Positions 1 to 10,945 of a stretch of 64,000 nt of DNA are shown here, piece after piece. This DNA is from Astrocystis sublimbata (Eukaryota; Ascomycota; Sordariomycetes; Xylariales; Xylariaceae), in contig JAJNNY010000002.1 in the NCBI GenBank assembly GCA_022453515.1, forward strand, positions 62,001-126,000. The letters run 5' to 3'. Made by a program: the position numbers and the translations under genes. Below the pieces are notes generated by a model that was not told the DNA's origin, did no database searches, and saw nothing but the letters and a program-made list of their open reading frames with translations. Every line of letters begins with the position of its first letter. Positions within the stretch are counted from its first letter, which is position 1.

Positions 1-1364
1 CCGTCAACAAAGCCTTTGCCAAGGTAGACCTCGAAGGCCACAATCTACCACCGTCTCCTGCCCCGTCGAGTCCTTCGGCCGGACGCCGTCGCTACGCTCT
101 TGCCACCGAGCTGGTCTACACAGATTCCAAGGATCAGTATGGCTCCTCGAGTATTCCCATCTACCAATCCGCCACCTTCAAGCAGACTTCTGCTGCGGGC
201 GGAAACGAGTACGACTACACGCGATCCGGCAATCCCACCCGCACACACTTGGAACGCCACATGGCCAAGATCATGAACGCCACCCGCGCTCTGGCTGTTG
301 GCTCGGGCATGGGTGCTTTAGATGTCATCACGAGGCTCCTCCGTCCTGGCGACGAGGTCATCACCGGCGATGACCTGTACGGCGGCACCAACCGGCTGCT
401 CACGTACCTGTCCTCCAACCAAGGCATTGTCGTGCATCACGTGGACACCACTGACGTAGAGAGAGTGCGGGCCGCTGTCTCGGACAGAACCGCCATGGTG
501 CTTCTCGAGACACCAACCAACCCCTTGATCAAGATCGTCGATATGCCCACCATTGCCAAGCTCGTACACGAAGCGAATCCGAAGGCCTTCGTTGTGGTCG
601 ACAACACCATGCTGTCGCCCATGCTGTTTAACCCGCTGGAGATGGGCGCAGACATTGTCTACGAATCTGGCACCAAGTATCTATCGGGGCACCACGATAT
701 CATGGCCGGCATCATCGCTTGCAACGACCCTGCCATTGGCGATAAGATGTATTTCACCATCAACTCTACTGGCTGCGGCCTTTCCCCTAACGATTCTTTC
801 CTGCTCATGAGAGGGGTCAAGACACTGGCTATCCGTATGGAGAAGCAGCAAGCAAACGCCCAGACCATCGCCGAGTTCCTCGAGTCACACGGATTCCGTG
901 TCCGGTACCCCGGCCTCAAGTCGCATCCTCAGTATGATCTCCACTGGTCTATGGCGAGGGGCGCCGGAGCTGTTTTGTCCTTCGAGACCGGTGACGTGGC
1001 CGTATCGGAGCGGATTGTCGAAGCTGCGAAGTTGTACGCCATCAGTGTCAGTTTCGGGTGCGTGAACAGTCTAATTAGCATGCCATGCCGCATGAGCCAT
1101 GCCAGTATCGATGCCAAGACGAGGAAGGAGCGACAGATGCCCGAGGACCTCATAAGGCTTTGCATCGGCATTGAAGACGTTCAAGATCTGATTGATGACC
1201 TGTCTCGCTCGGTGAGTCGACGAATTATTGGAATGCGTTACACTACTATGACTAACTTATGACAGCTCGTCCAAGCCGGAGCCGTAACCATTACTGTTGA
1301 TGGTTTCCATGCGACAGAAACTACGTCGCAGGACGGTGCCACTCTAGACAATGTTTCTGCATAA
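1..1364 (+). CDS. cystathionine beta-lyase, 5'-truncated by the window edge
   Basis: This is a PLP-dependent Cys/Met-metabolism enzyme expected to cleave cystathionine to homocysteine, pyruvate and ammonia in methionine synthesis. The reading frame is open from base 3, so the start codon lies outside the window. The PLP lysine is visible in SGTKYLSGHHDIMAG (AAG at 675-677), together with YTRSGNPTR, ETPTNPL and VVVDNT of the fold. The run VNSLISMPCRMSHASI resembles fungal beta-lyases more than gamma-lyases. An intron at 1212-1265 (gtgagt...gacag) interrupts the C-terminus. The second exon gives LVQAGAVTITVDGF and stops at 1362-1364. The first visible residues (a Pro/Ser stretch) are probably a variable N-terminal tail. 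Cystathionine gamma-lyase or gamma-synthase are the alternatives; the family is certain, the beta-lyase call fairly so. Confidence 0.88.
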
Positions 1365-4300
1365 AATGCCGTACCGAGGAACTCTGCAGGATCTCGTCCA
1401 GCTCCCCTCTAAAGCAACACTGCGGGTCTTGCCGGACCGGCGTCCGCTTCTCACTGCCGAGATGTATGTGACGGTATTATCACTCGATACTACGAAATGA
1501 TAAGAGTTGGAAGACTGCAACACACTGCGTGTCCTGCCCGTGTCCACATCTCATGCATGAACTCAAATCGATCTAACTGCTATCGCTTCTCAGCCGCTCT
1601 GGCAACAATTGTCAGCTTTGGGCCATATCGGCATTTGGAAAGGCGTATGGCCTCTACTTACCCATTGGATGACTGTTGCATCATCTCATTGAATGGAAGG
1701 ACACTACGTGAGGTCTCCTTAGCCCATCTATTCAACATGACGCTACTCGAAGATCCAGTCCCAGGCCCATGAGAGGCTTCAACGGTTTCACTACAGTTCG
1801 AGTCAGAAGACAGCTGGAAAGGAAGTTCTCACTCAAAACGAACATTTTAGCTGGCTGCTTATTCTTAGGCTCGATATGAGGCATGCCGTCTTATTTTGAC
1901 TCCTTAGCTCTTGTGAAAATCTGTCGCGAGGGGTAGTGTGTGCAACAAATATAATGTCAAAAAATCAATCGCTCTGAATGACCGATCGAGAAACTTGAGA
2001 GTGATTTTATTGTGCTATAAAGGCGTTAGAGAAGATACCGAGCACCCTCGTTTTATACATGGGGCATGGTGAAATTTTAGCTTTTCACAGACCCTTCGTT
2101 CATGATGCTTCTCATCCTACCAGTCGTGCGATCAAAGATGCTTTACGCAGCTTGTCGTATCCAGCAATCTTGCTTGGTACCGTCCCTCTATTGGCTCTTC
2201 GAGGGCCAGGGGCTAGATGGAAATAATCTCCAACTGACGCCTTCTGCAGAAGAAACCCATCGTTCTCACGATGTTGTACGATGGTTGACCGTCCGAGTCT
2301 GGCCGAGAAGCATCAGCTCGCACAGCGCATTCTACCCCAGAGCTATACATATGCGGGCATCCGTCAAACACTATAGACTCGTTAGCCTTCTTGGCAGTCA
2401 GCGCTCCGGTCTTCGAGCTTCATGGAGGCAGTCTAATGTGCAGACTCAAGGCAAGGGCCATTAGTCTGGAGGTAGAATCAAATCTAGCGGACATCACAAG
2501 ATTCATTCTTGCGGGGTGCCCGTCCAGCTATCTCTGCGGAGAGCCAAATTAGCCAATGCAGGAATCCGTGTCCCACATACTTGCTTCGGTAGATGTGTAG
2601 AGTATTTTCCTGGGTCTGTTTGCTCTTTAAAATATATTTTAATAGATAGGTAACTCCGGAAAACACATTATTGTCAGCGTGAGGCAGTTGTTGAGGGCCG
2701 AGGGTATGGCAATGAACAAACAGGAGGGCTCGACTCGCAATATCATGCCTTTCAGGCTCGGCGCATGATTGCTCCGTGCTCTAGCTCAGACGTCCGCACT
2801 CTAAGTCGGGTGATGTTGATTTACAATAAGAGCAAATAAAGCCGAAAGCAGCGTTTCCACGATGGTCAGATCTGATGATACCAGCCATGACCACTTTTCT
2901 GTCTTTGCCGTTCTCCGTGCCCTTTCACTCATCTCCGATCTAAATTTTCAATTCTCAAATTGTATGTTCGAGTTCTCGAACCCCCTTCAGTTAGAGCTCG
3001 GGATATCGGCAAGGCTCTATGTACCGATCAATGCCTGTTCTTTTCGAGCAAGGATTGTATGACGGAGATGATGAAGCAAACCTACGAATGTATGGGAAGT
3101 TCCGAACACGCGAAAACAATCGTCGAAGTCGGCTTATCATTACGAGGGTATCATTGGCGTACGTTATGGGTTCAGATATGCCACTTTCATAGCAATAGGA
3201 CAACACAAGCGGGCAATATGATCCAATCATCCAGGCTTTAGCAAATCACAACATAACCGGACACGCCGATATTACGATCACACGCATATATTATACCTTT
3301 ACGGTGTATCCTTCCCCGTGAAAAAGGACGCATGCAAATATATCATTGTGCCTTGCTAGGTGTCTCTACGTATGTTAAATACATACATACCTATATGTAC
3401 CCAGGGCTGGGAAGTAGTCGATGAGCCAAATAGCGAATCACTATATCGTGCTCATGGGAATCGAACCCATCTCGCTATATGTGTGATCCACCAGGCATCA
3501 CCTTGACTGTCGTGTCAAAATCAAGGTACTTATGTGACGCTGTGCTCATGTCACTTGCATACAACATTTGTTTTCTGGGCCACATGATTTGATGATTTGG
3601 CCTTTTTCACAGGGTTCATGAGCAGTCTGAGTTAGATCAAACAATGCTATTTCATGAAGTTCCCGGATTCGGTTTGGCTAGTCCGCCGATAATTAAAGAT
3701 ACAGAGGCACAAGCAAGACAGGACAGAGCAGTATAGAGACGACCCGAGCTTCCAATGAGACTTTCATCCCTTACTGCTTGGAAACGTCATTCAAGGTGCA
3801 GGTGGTGATATGGAAGTTTCGGGCTCATCTCTCTCTGCCAAGAACAGAAGATGTGAAGGCGTATCACGAAGCAGGGTCACCAAGAGACTCTTATCTGAGA
3901 GACTTCGGAAAGATAGGTACTTGCTCCAAGTGGTAATTTACTTGTTTGCTTGAGTGTTTGCTTGCTTAAAGTGATGAGCAATGGTGCTACAACATATTGG
4001 GGTAGTTTGTCATTCCTTCGAAGTTAAGGTCTCCTTCGAATAAAGTGATCGTTGCGTTGGATTTACGGACGTACGGCATGCAATTCCTGAGGTCAGGTGC
4101 AGAGTATGGAAAATATTGCGCAATTTAATATTATATCTGAAAGAATACGCTCAAGTAATCTAGCTCGAAATTACTTAGGTATGATAAGAGCAAACATGAT
4201 TACATTAGCCCCGACTAAGTGAGTAAACCCGATTTTGCCAGATTTACTTGTTGAGATTGAGCTCCCATAGAAACAGACAGCAACTAGCACTCATGCTTAG

Positions 4301-5098
4301 TTCTTTCATATCAATTTCATGATATCAAAAAAGTACCGATATCACCTTTCGCGATTTAGTTAGTTGGTCTCAACAGCTGAACTTCACCCTATAATAATAT
4401 AGATCATGTAATCCTACGGCGGTTTGTAGGACAGATGACGATACTGGCGTTCAATATCAGCTCCATCTGCATGGACCACTAGGCATCAAAACAATATAAG
4501 GCACAGCCGGGATGCGGAAAGAGACAACAAACGAACTTTCTTATATAAGTAGAGATTCAATTGACGCAAAACGAGGTCGAAACTTTTGTTAAGGGATCGT
4601 GGTATCAACCAGCGAGAACGTTTTCAATGTCTTGAATCTAGTACTTCTTATGTGAGGCCAAAAGGTAGACGACCAAAACGTACAACACCAGGGATTCGCT
4701 GGTCGTCACCGACCCAACTACTAATCTGGCGCTCTCCAGTTTATCTAAAGGCAGAGCGGACGGGATGCCGAGTTCTCTAGAGGCTATGGTCGTACGTATT
4801 GGATGCGTATGCCATGAGAATTTATAAACGTGGCAGGACTCCATTGTATCAGTGTTTCGAAGACCGAAGCACCGAAGCATTGGACGACAATATGATCACG
4901 ATGATCAGTGGCAATTAGGTATACTCGTGGTGTACTTATGGAATTTGCGCCATGTCACACTGTGGGAACATGGCATGAGCTTAAAGCTCGCTATAAGGTA
5001 TAATCGACTGACAACAAACGCCCCACACAGGAATATACTAAATGCTTATTCCACATACCACTGCACCGGAACTCCAAAAATGAGAAAGGCCAGGCCTA
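1365..5098. other. 3.7 kb tail-to-tail spacer without a supported gene
   Basis: The spacer lies between the 3' ends of the cystathionine beta-lyase and the Serinc gene. Open frames here (up to about 120 codons, for example 2102-2464) have no recognisable motif, odd composition and no convincing exon partners. It contains AT-rich patches (around 4100-4400), a TATATAA at about 4541 and a tRNA-like 3' half at 3447-3497. Nothing else can be supported. Confidence 0.6.
3447..3497 (-). pseudogene. tRNA-like 3' half (T-arm plus acceptor strand)
   Basis: Read on the minus strand there is a T-arm with a 5-bp stem and TTCGATT loop (ATGGG TTCGATT CCCAT), followed by GAGCACG and an A in the place of acceptor strand and discriminator. 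I could not find the matching 5' acceptor CGTGCTC or a paired anticodon stem within 110 bases upstream. It looks like a truncated tRNA or tRNA-derived fragment rather than a working gene. Confidence 0.3.
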
Positions 5099-6714
5099 CT
5101 AGTCAAACCTCTCAGGTAGAATGACTGGAGCCACCAGCGTCCAAATATACAAGCAGTAACAGAACCAAGCACTGATGATCTTGACCCAACTGGCCCAGTA
5201 TGTACGTCCAACTGTCGCGAAGTCGCCTTTGTCGATTTCCGAGGCGCTTGTAAGCAAGGAAGCAACCCAGCATGTTGCTAGGAAGAAGATGATGTGAAAC
5301 ACAGAGTAATCATATTGTGTGCTGCTGCGTTCGTCGTCATGAGGTGTATTGCCGCTATTCTCGTCGTCATCGTCGTCCGACAGTAGTGCGTCGGCGGGCA
5401 GACTACCCTCCTCGACAGCGCGACGGAGAACCTCAGCCCGCATCTCCCGGCGGCCAGGCTGTTGAGTTACAAGGTTGTGTTCATCGTCATCTTCAGGCAG
5501 TCTGATACCACCCCTGTTGTTTCCAAGGCCAAGACTCTGTGTGGCGGCGCGGGTGGTGGTATATGCAACTGTCAGCATAGTAACAATGGCACCGATGACG
5601 ATGGATGTTGTGCGTGTGCCCTGCGCACGAATCAAAGGGTTGCAGTGATTGTCGTCAGGCTCCATGGAAACCGCCGACATGGTAAGGTAAGTGCAGTAGA
5701 CTGCAACCATGGCCGCCTGAGCAAGACCGGCCTTAGGGTTGTGCTCCTGCACTGTAGGGTGAACAGAAACAAATGAAATGCCCAGCCAAAACAGCAGGTT
5801 GATGGTGATGGCGGCCTGGTTCATGGCACAGTCTCCTTGGGCGAAGAAGATGTACTGGATAATGGTCATAGCCAAGGAACCCAAATACATGCCCAGGGTG
5901 GATCCAATGAGAACGACTCTCCAGATCCGCGAGTCGGAGTTTTCAATCTGCGCAAGACAGTACTCGGCCCAATTGTGCGCCAGATCAACCAACAGGATCA
6001 GACCGAGGATCAGGAAGAGCACTCCGCCGAGGAAAGAGACATAGTTGCCCCAGAACTGAAAGAACTGGTCGGGAATGAGGAACGACAGCACGATAAAGGC
6101 GAGCCAGGCAATGATTTTGGGTCCCCAGTAACCATTCTGTAAAGCGGCGCGCGGGTTCTTGGAGGAAGCAACACCGAACAGCAAGCCGGCGAATATGAGG
6201 TGGAACAGACCGAGGGCGAAGTTGATGCGGTGAACAGCGAGCCAGCCGTGACACTCGCCTGTCGGGCAGTGTATCTTGACGTATTCGAACGTAAGGGATT
6301 CGAGTTTCTTGATGGCCCACGGCGTGAGCATGATCCACGACAGCACCGAGTTGACGAGCAAGAGAAGAGCGTAGGCGATACGAGTGGCGACACTGCGCAA
6401 AGGTGTTAGCCAGAAGCCGCTCGGCAGCGGTGACAAAGCCGATGTTGCTGGGTGACGTGGGAGGTGATGGAGGTGATGGAGGTGATGGAGAGGATGGGGG
6501 GAGGTGAGGCGCATACCTGTTGCCACACTTTCCACAGGCGCTGCAGACCATAGAGCAGGTTGCCGCACCGCAGCAGCTTGCGCCGGCGGTTATGAGCTGA
6601 ATGGCAATACAAGAGTTAGAATAGACGGTACGATGATGCGTCTTGGACAGTTGCGGTACGTACAGTGCCTACGCCGGGCAGCGCCAGCATGGGCAAGGAG
6701 AGGAGGGCGCCCAT
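5099..6714 (-). CDS. Serinc/TMS1 family membrane protein
   Basis: This is a polytopic membrane protein of the TMS1/TDE1 (serine incorporator) family, about 474 aa with roughly ten membrane segments. Exons are 6714-6664, 6596-6517 and 6392-5099, joined by introns of 67 and 124 nt. The start MGALLSLPMLALPGVGT and the Cys-rich stretch SCCGAATCSMVCSACGKCGN come from the first two exons, and the splice into SVATRIAYALLLLVNSVLSW restores the canonical family N-terminus. Family landmarks include CPTGECHGWLAVHRINF and DCAMNQAAITINLLFW. A cytosolic acidic loop (LPADALLSDDDDDENSG) precedes the last two helices, as in other fungal members. Reading only the long 3' frame from 6568 translates intron 2 and gives a false His/Pro-rich N-terminus. 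Family members sit in endomembranes; serine transfer into lipids is a proposed role and not settled. It is divergent from the MFS gene at 7849. Confidence 0.93.
6460..6488. repeat. GGAGGTGAT 9-bp tandem repeat inside the second Serinc intron
   Basis: There are three perfect copies of GGAGGTGAT in a row within the 124-nt intron 6516-6393. It is length-variable-type sequence and non-coding. Confidence 0.8.
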
Positions 6715-7848
6715 GGTCTCGCTCGGTTATGGGGGCAACGGCAGAAGCGCCCGCGTTGTCTGGTAAATCGGAAGGTTTCTGTCGGGTGGGGCGGATTGTG
6801 CCGCGATGCAAGATAGATAGCAGCGCGATACCTACCTAATCCTCGAGTCGAAGACCTTGGATTGTGGTGGTGGTGGTGATGATGATGATGGTGAATGGTG
6901 AGGATGGTTACCTAACACCACCTGCAGGAGCAGAGCAATCGGGTGGCTGGCGAGCTGGGAAGACCACGAGCCACTGTGGGAAGGCACCTGTTGAGCCTGT
7001 GACCTACGTCGTCATAGTGCAGCCAGTTCTATTCTACTGTACTGTACCCGGGTGAGTTCTCATCAGCCACAAGAAGACCCACACGTAGGTACCTAGGTAC
7101 CTAATGTACAGTGTACACTGAAGACGCGTGGAGGTGATGTGTGATGTACCCCACACACAGTACTTATTCCCCCAAAAGCGTACGGTATGCCTACTGCGTA
7201 CAAGTACTAGGGGGGCAATGCCGAGATGCCGACTTGACCCATCCATCCCAAACTGGGAGTGATCCATCTGAACCATTCCACAGTCTCGCTCAAGATAAGC
7301 ATCCCATACATAGGGTAAGTACACATGTACTTACTGGAAAGTATCGATGGTTCTGCAACGGGTGCCTACTAGTCCCGTATCGTCCTTAAGCCATCCTTAT
7401 CCTGGTGGTCATCTTCAATCATGCGTAAATCTATCGGGACCCCTAGAGTCTAGAGCCATTCTTTGATGGCAACATTACCTCCCCCCCTCCCTCGTTTCTT
7501 ATCATTCTGACGCCGCCTGACGGCCTAGTTCCCACCATCTCCATTCGTTAGTGAGCGGCATCTTGCATGAATTTGGCCCATCTGTTACTGCCACTCTGAT
7601 CCTCGTCCTTGGCGTCTCGTCCTCATCGCATCTTCTGCTAACGGGGCTCTCGGGACATTCGTACTATCATCACCACTCAATTTCCCCTAATGAGAAGCCA
7701 AAGAGAGCGATACTCTCGTTCGATGCTGTCCGCTGTACACTCGTTATTGTCCTATTTACTGCAGCCATAGACAGCTTTGTCGGTTAGCCGGCGCTGCTAT
7801 ATCACATGTTATCATATACCGACCGACATCTAAACACCATCACCCAAT
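6715..7848. other. divergent promoter region between Serinc and MFS genes
   Basis: This 1.1 kb head-to-head spacer holds a (TGG)n/(TGA)n microsatellite at about 6865-6901 and the perfect 18-bp palindrome at 7086-7103. A 78-codon open frame at 7551-7787 just upstream of the MFS start has no recognisable features and is best treated as 5' leader. Confidence 0.6.
7085..7104. repeat. perfect palindrome of the TAGGTACCTA class
   Basis: TAGGTACCTAGGTACCTA at 7086-7103 equals its own reverse complement and is followed directly by TGTACAGTGTACA. It is one copy of the dispersed intergenic motif described in the findings. Confidence 0.85.
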
Positions 7849-9618
7849 ATGACTATTGAGAACCAGACGCAAAATGGTCGCATCATATCTAGTGTTGCTG
7901 CCACTGTAATAGCCTTAGCTTGTGGCACCAACGTATGTCTCGTTCAACCAACTCATGAATCTTGTAACCTGACCGTTATCGAAACAGTACGTCTACTCAG
8001 CATGGGGGCCCCAGTTCGCCGACAAGTTACACCTGTCTGCTACGGAGAGCGAGGTGATTGGACTCGCAGGAAATTTGGGCATGTATTCCATGGGGGTCCC
8101 GATAGGCATGTTTGTTGACAGCCGTGGCTCGCGCCCTGCCGTTTTTGTTGGCTCGATTCTGCTTGGTTTCGGCTACCTTCCGCTCCAACGCGCCTATGAT
8201 GCCGGACAAGGCTCGGTCCCCTGGCTAAGCGTCGCTTCTTTTTTCACCGGCCTGGGGGGCTGTATGGCCTTCGCTGCCTCCGTGAAAACATCCGCCCTGA
8301 ACTGGCCGCACCATCGAGGCAGCGCCACGGCTTTCCCCGTCGCGGCATTCGGCCTCAGCGCCTTCTTCTTCTCGTTGGTGAGCTCCATCTTCTTTCCAGG
8401 GAGCCCCGGCAAGTTTCTCTTCCTTCTTTCCGTGGGAACTTTCAGCATGATTTTCAGCGGATTCTTCTTCCTGCGGGTACTTCCGCATGCTTCGAGTTAT
8501 CATGCCGTGCCGGTCAATTCCGGAATGGCAGATTCGCAAGAATTGCATCGGTCCATGTCCGACCCGTCGAAATTGTCGCACGAGCCTTCTGAGCCTGGTA
8601 CGTCAACTGAATATGCTACTACTTCCACCACCATCACACCCAACCTCGGCCATGGCGATGCCCTGGAGGACCCAGCCGCCGGCGAGCACTCCGATCTTGG
8701 TCTAAGCTCTACGAGATCCCCGGACGATGCAGACGAAAGGAGCTCCTTGATGTCCCAGTCCACGACTACCTCTTCCTTGCAAGACGAAATTCTAGTCCAG
8801 ACCAGTATTGATAAGGATCGTTCTCATCGTGTAGATATCCGTGGCTGGAATCTTCTAAAAAGCCTAGAGTTCTGGCAGCTGTTCACGATCATGGGGATTC
8901 TCTCCGGCATCGGACTCATGACAATCAAGTATGTCGGCCCCTCTCATTCGTATCTAACGTTGTCCCTCTCTTTCACCCCATTGACGTTTTCGAATCCAGT
9001 AATATCGGAAACGATGCCGGAGTTCTTTGGAAGCATTATGATGACTCCATTGACGACAAAGCCCTGGTTTTGCACCAGCAAGTCCACGTGTCTATCCTGT
9101 CACTCGGCAGTTTTTCCGGCCGCCTCCTGAGCGGCGTAGGCTCCGACTTCCTCGTAAAGGTCCTCCATGCAAGTCGGATCTGGTGTCTCGTCATCGCCTC
9201 CGTCATTTTCTCCCTCGCCCAGGTCTGCGCTCTCAATATTGTCAACCCGCACCTCCTGGGATTCGTTTCCGGCCTCAGCGGTCTGGGCTATGGCTTTCTT
9301 TTTGGCGTGTTCCCGTCCGTTACGGCGGAATCGTTCGGAATCCATGGTCTTTCCCAAAACTGGGGCTTCATGACGCTGTCACCCGTTATTTCCGGAAACA
9401 TATTCAACCTCCTGTACGGCTTTGTCCTCGATGCGCACTCCGTCGTCGAAAGCGACGGGAAGCGGCGCTGCGAAGAGGGAATCGAGTGCTATCGTACCGC
9501 GTACGCCGTCACTCTCTCCTCATGCGGGCTGGGCCTCGGCGTCACGCTCTGGGTCATCTGGCATCAAGCGAGAGAGCGAGCGAAAGAGTCCGTCCAAGGG
9601 CACGGGCTTGAGAATTGA
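7849..9618 (+). CDS. MFS transporter with nodulin-like domain (Mch1/monocarboxylate type)
   Basis: This is a 547-aa major facilitator of the nodulin-like group. Exons are 7849-7932, 7988-8928 and 9000-9618, with introns of 55 and 71 nt. The N-terminus MTIENQTQ...ALACGTN joins to YVYSAWGPQFADKL, a typical first-loop sequence; GLAGNLGMYSMGVPIGMFVDSRGSRPAV holds the helix 2-3 signature. About six helices are followed by a hydrophilic Ser/Asp-rich central loop (roughly residues 200-290, with phosphorylatable SS/ST runs), then six more, including LGSFSGRLLSGVGSDFL, a second-half copy of the MFS loop signature. The protein ends in a basic tail. Substrate cannot be read from sequence; relatives are annotated as monocarboxylate or vacuolar transporters. 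It is tail-to-tail with BST1. Confidence 0.9.
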
Positions 9619-10945
9619 TCACTGCTCCAGCTCGTGATCTGCGCTTTCCTCCCCTCGGCCTACGTGCATCTAGATATACTCCCTCACGGTTTCTGCTACC
9701 CCCCCCCTTCTCCCTTTGTTCATTTACCTAAGGGCCACAAACGGCTCAACGTATATAAGCGTTTAACGTATACCGGCGCGAGATATCCTACATATATACG
9801 GCCCATTGCCGTAAGAGGCTAGATTTTGGTTGGTGGGAGACATTTTTGGGTATAGACTTTGGAGCAAGGATCATTGAGAAATTTTATGTTTGAATGGGCA
9901 CTTCACTAGTACAGTGAGCAGGCGGCGGGCTTTAGGGCAACAGATAGAGGCTGATTAAATCTGGCGTTTGGGGGGTCATGCCTCAGAACTGATCTATATA
10001 TGCATGACTGTAGACCAGGAAAGTGGGTGTATACAAATTGTGCATACTGGATCCAAGAAAGAAATCAAGGACCATAAGTGCAGGACACCCAAAATAGGCA
10101 TTCGAGAATCAGCATCAAGTTTATTCATTCAAGTTCGCTTGGATTCATAGGTGGTACTATCCTAACCCAGGAAAAACTACTGCTAAGCATACCGTCATAC
10201 CTGATGCCTCATGTTCCAGCGAGAACTCCTTGCTGAGAATGCATGCCTTTCAGCTGCAATTTTCTCATCGCCGCAACCTCTGAATAGGCCTCGCCCCAGG
10301 AGGTCTAAGACCGATATCATACTAAAAACTTTCTGATCCCACCAGCAAACAGGCTGGTTGGAGGAGTAATACGAGTTGGGTTGCTCAGAGTGAGCTATGA
10401 TCGACCTTTCAATTTTCGTCACACGTCCACTGGTTCTATCATAATCCGTGCTCTCATCCAGCCGATTTGGCCCCTAGTGCAGAGGAGCATTAAAAATTAT
10501 CAAAATAGAACAAAGGCACAAAAACAACCCATTCAGACCATCTATAGCCAGGTAGTTCGCCGAGCCACCAAGAAAGAAAGAAAAACGAGGAAAAAAAAAA
10601 CGCCAGACCATGTATGATGCGATGCTGAAAATGTGAGGCCAAAACATTTCAAAGGGAGCCCAATGAAAGCATGTGATAGCTCAAGGGGTCGATGGTAGTT
10701 GTTGCAACTCAGGAATGCATGAACAGGTTTGTGCCCCCGAGGTATGCAACGATTGCCCTTGTCATGCGTTTAGGTAGAAAGCTAGTAAAAAGGCAACGAT
10801 ACCCTCGTTGAGTACGTGCTCTAATCTGATGTCTGAAGGGCTTCGTGGAGCGGATTGCTTAACTAGAGATCATTTGGCTTGAACCCTGTGTTGATCCGTA
10901 TTGACTGACTTGGTAGATAACAGACTCGGCAAGATGCTTAAAAGC
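9619..10945. other. tail-to-tail spacer MFS/BST1
   Basis: This 1.3 kb stretch holds the 3' flanks of two convergent genes. It shows an A-rich tract around 10560-10610 and short TATATA stretches near 9750-9800. I see no gene, RNA or repeat that can be supported. Confidence 0.6.

Noticed and set aside
2102..2464. Plus-strand open frame of 120 codons in the 3.7 kb gap
   Set aside because: No recognisable motif, no signal peptide or domain, and no exon partner with matching phase.
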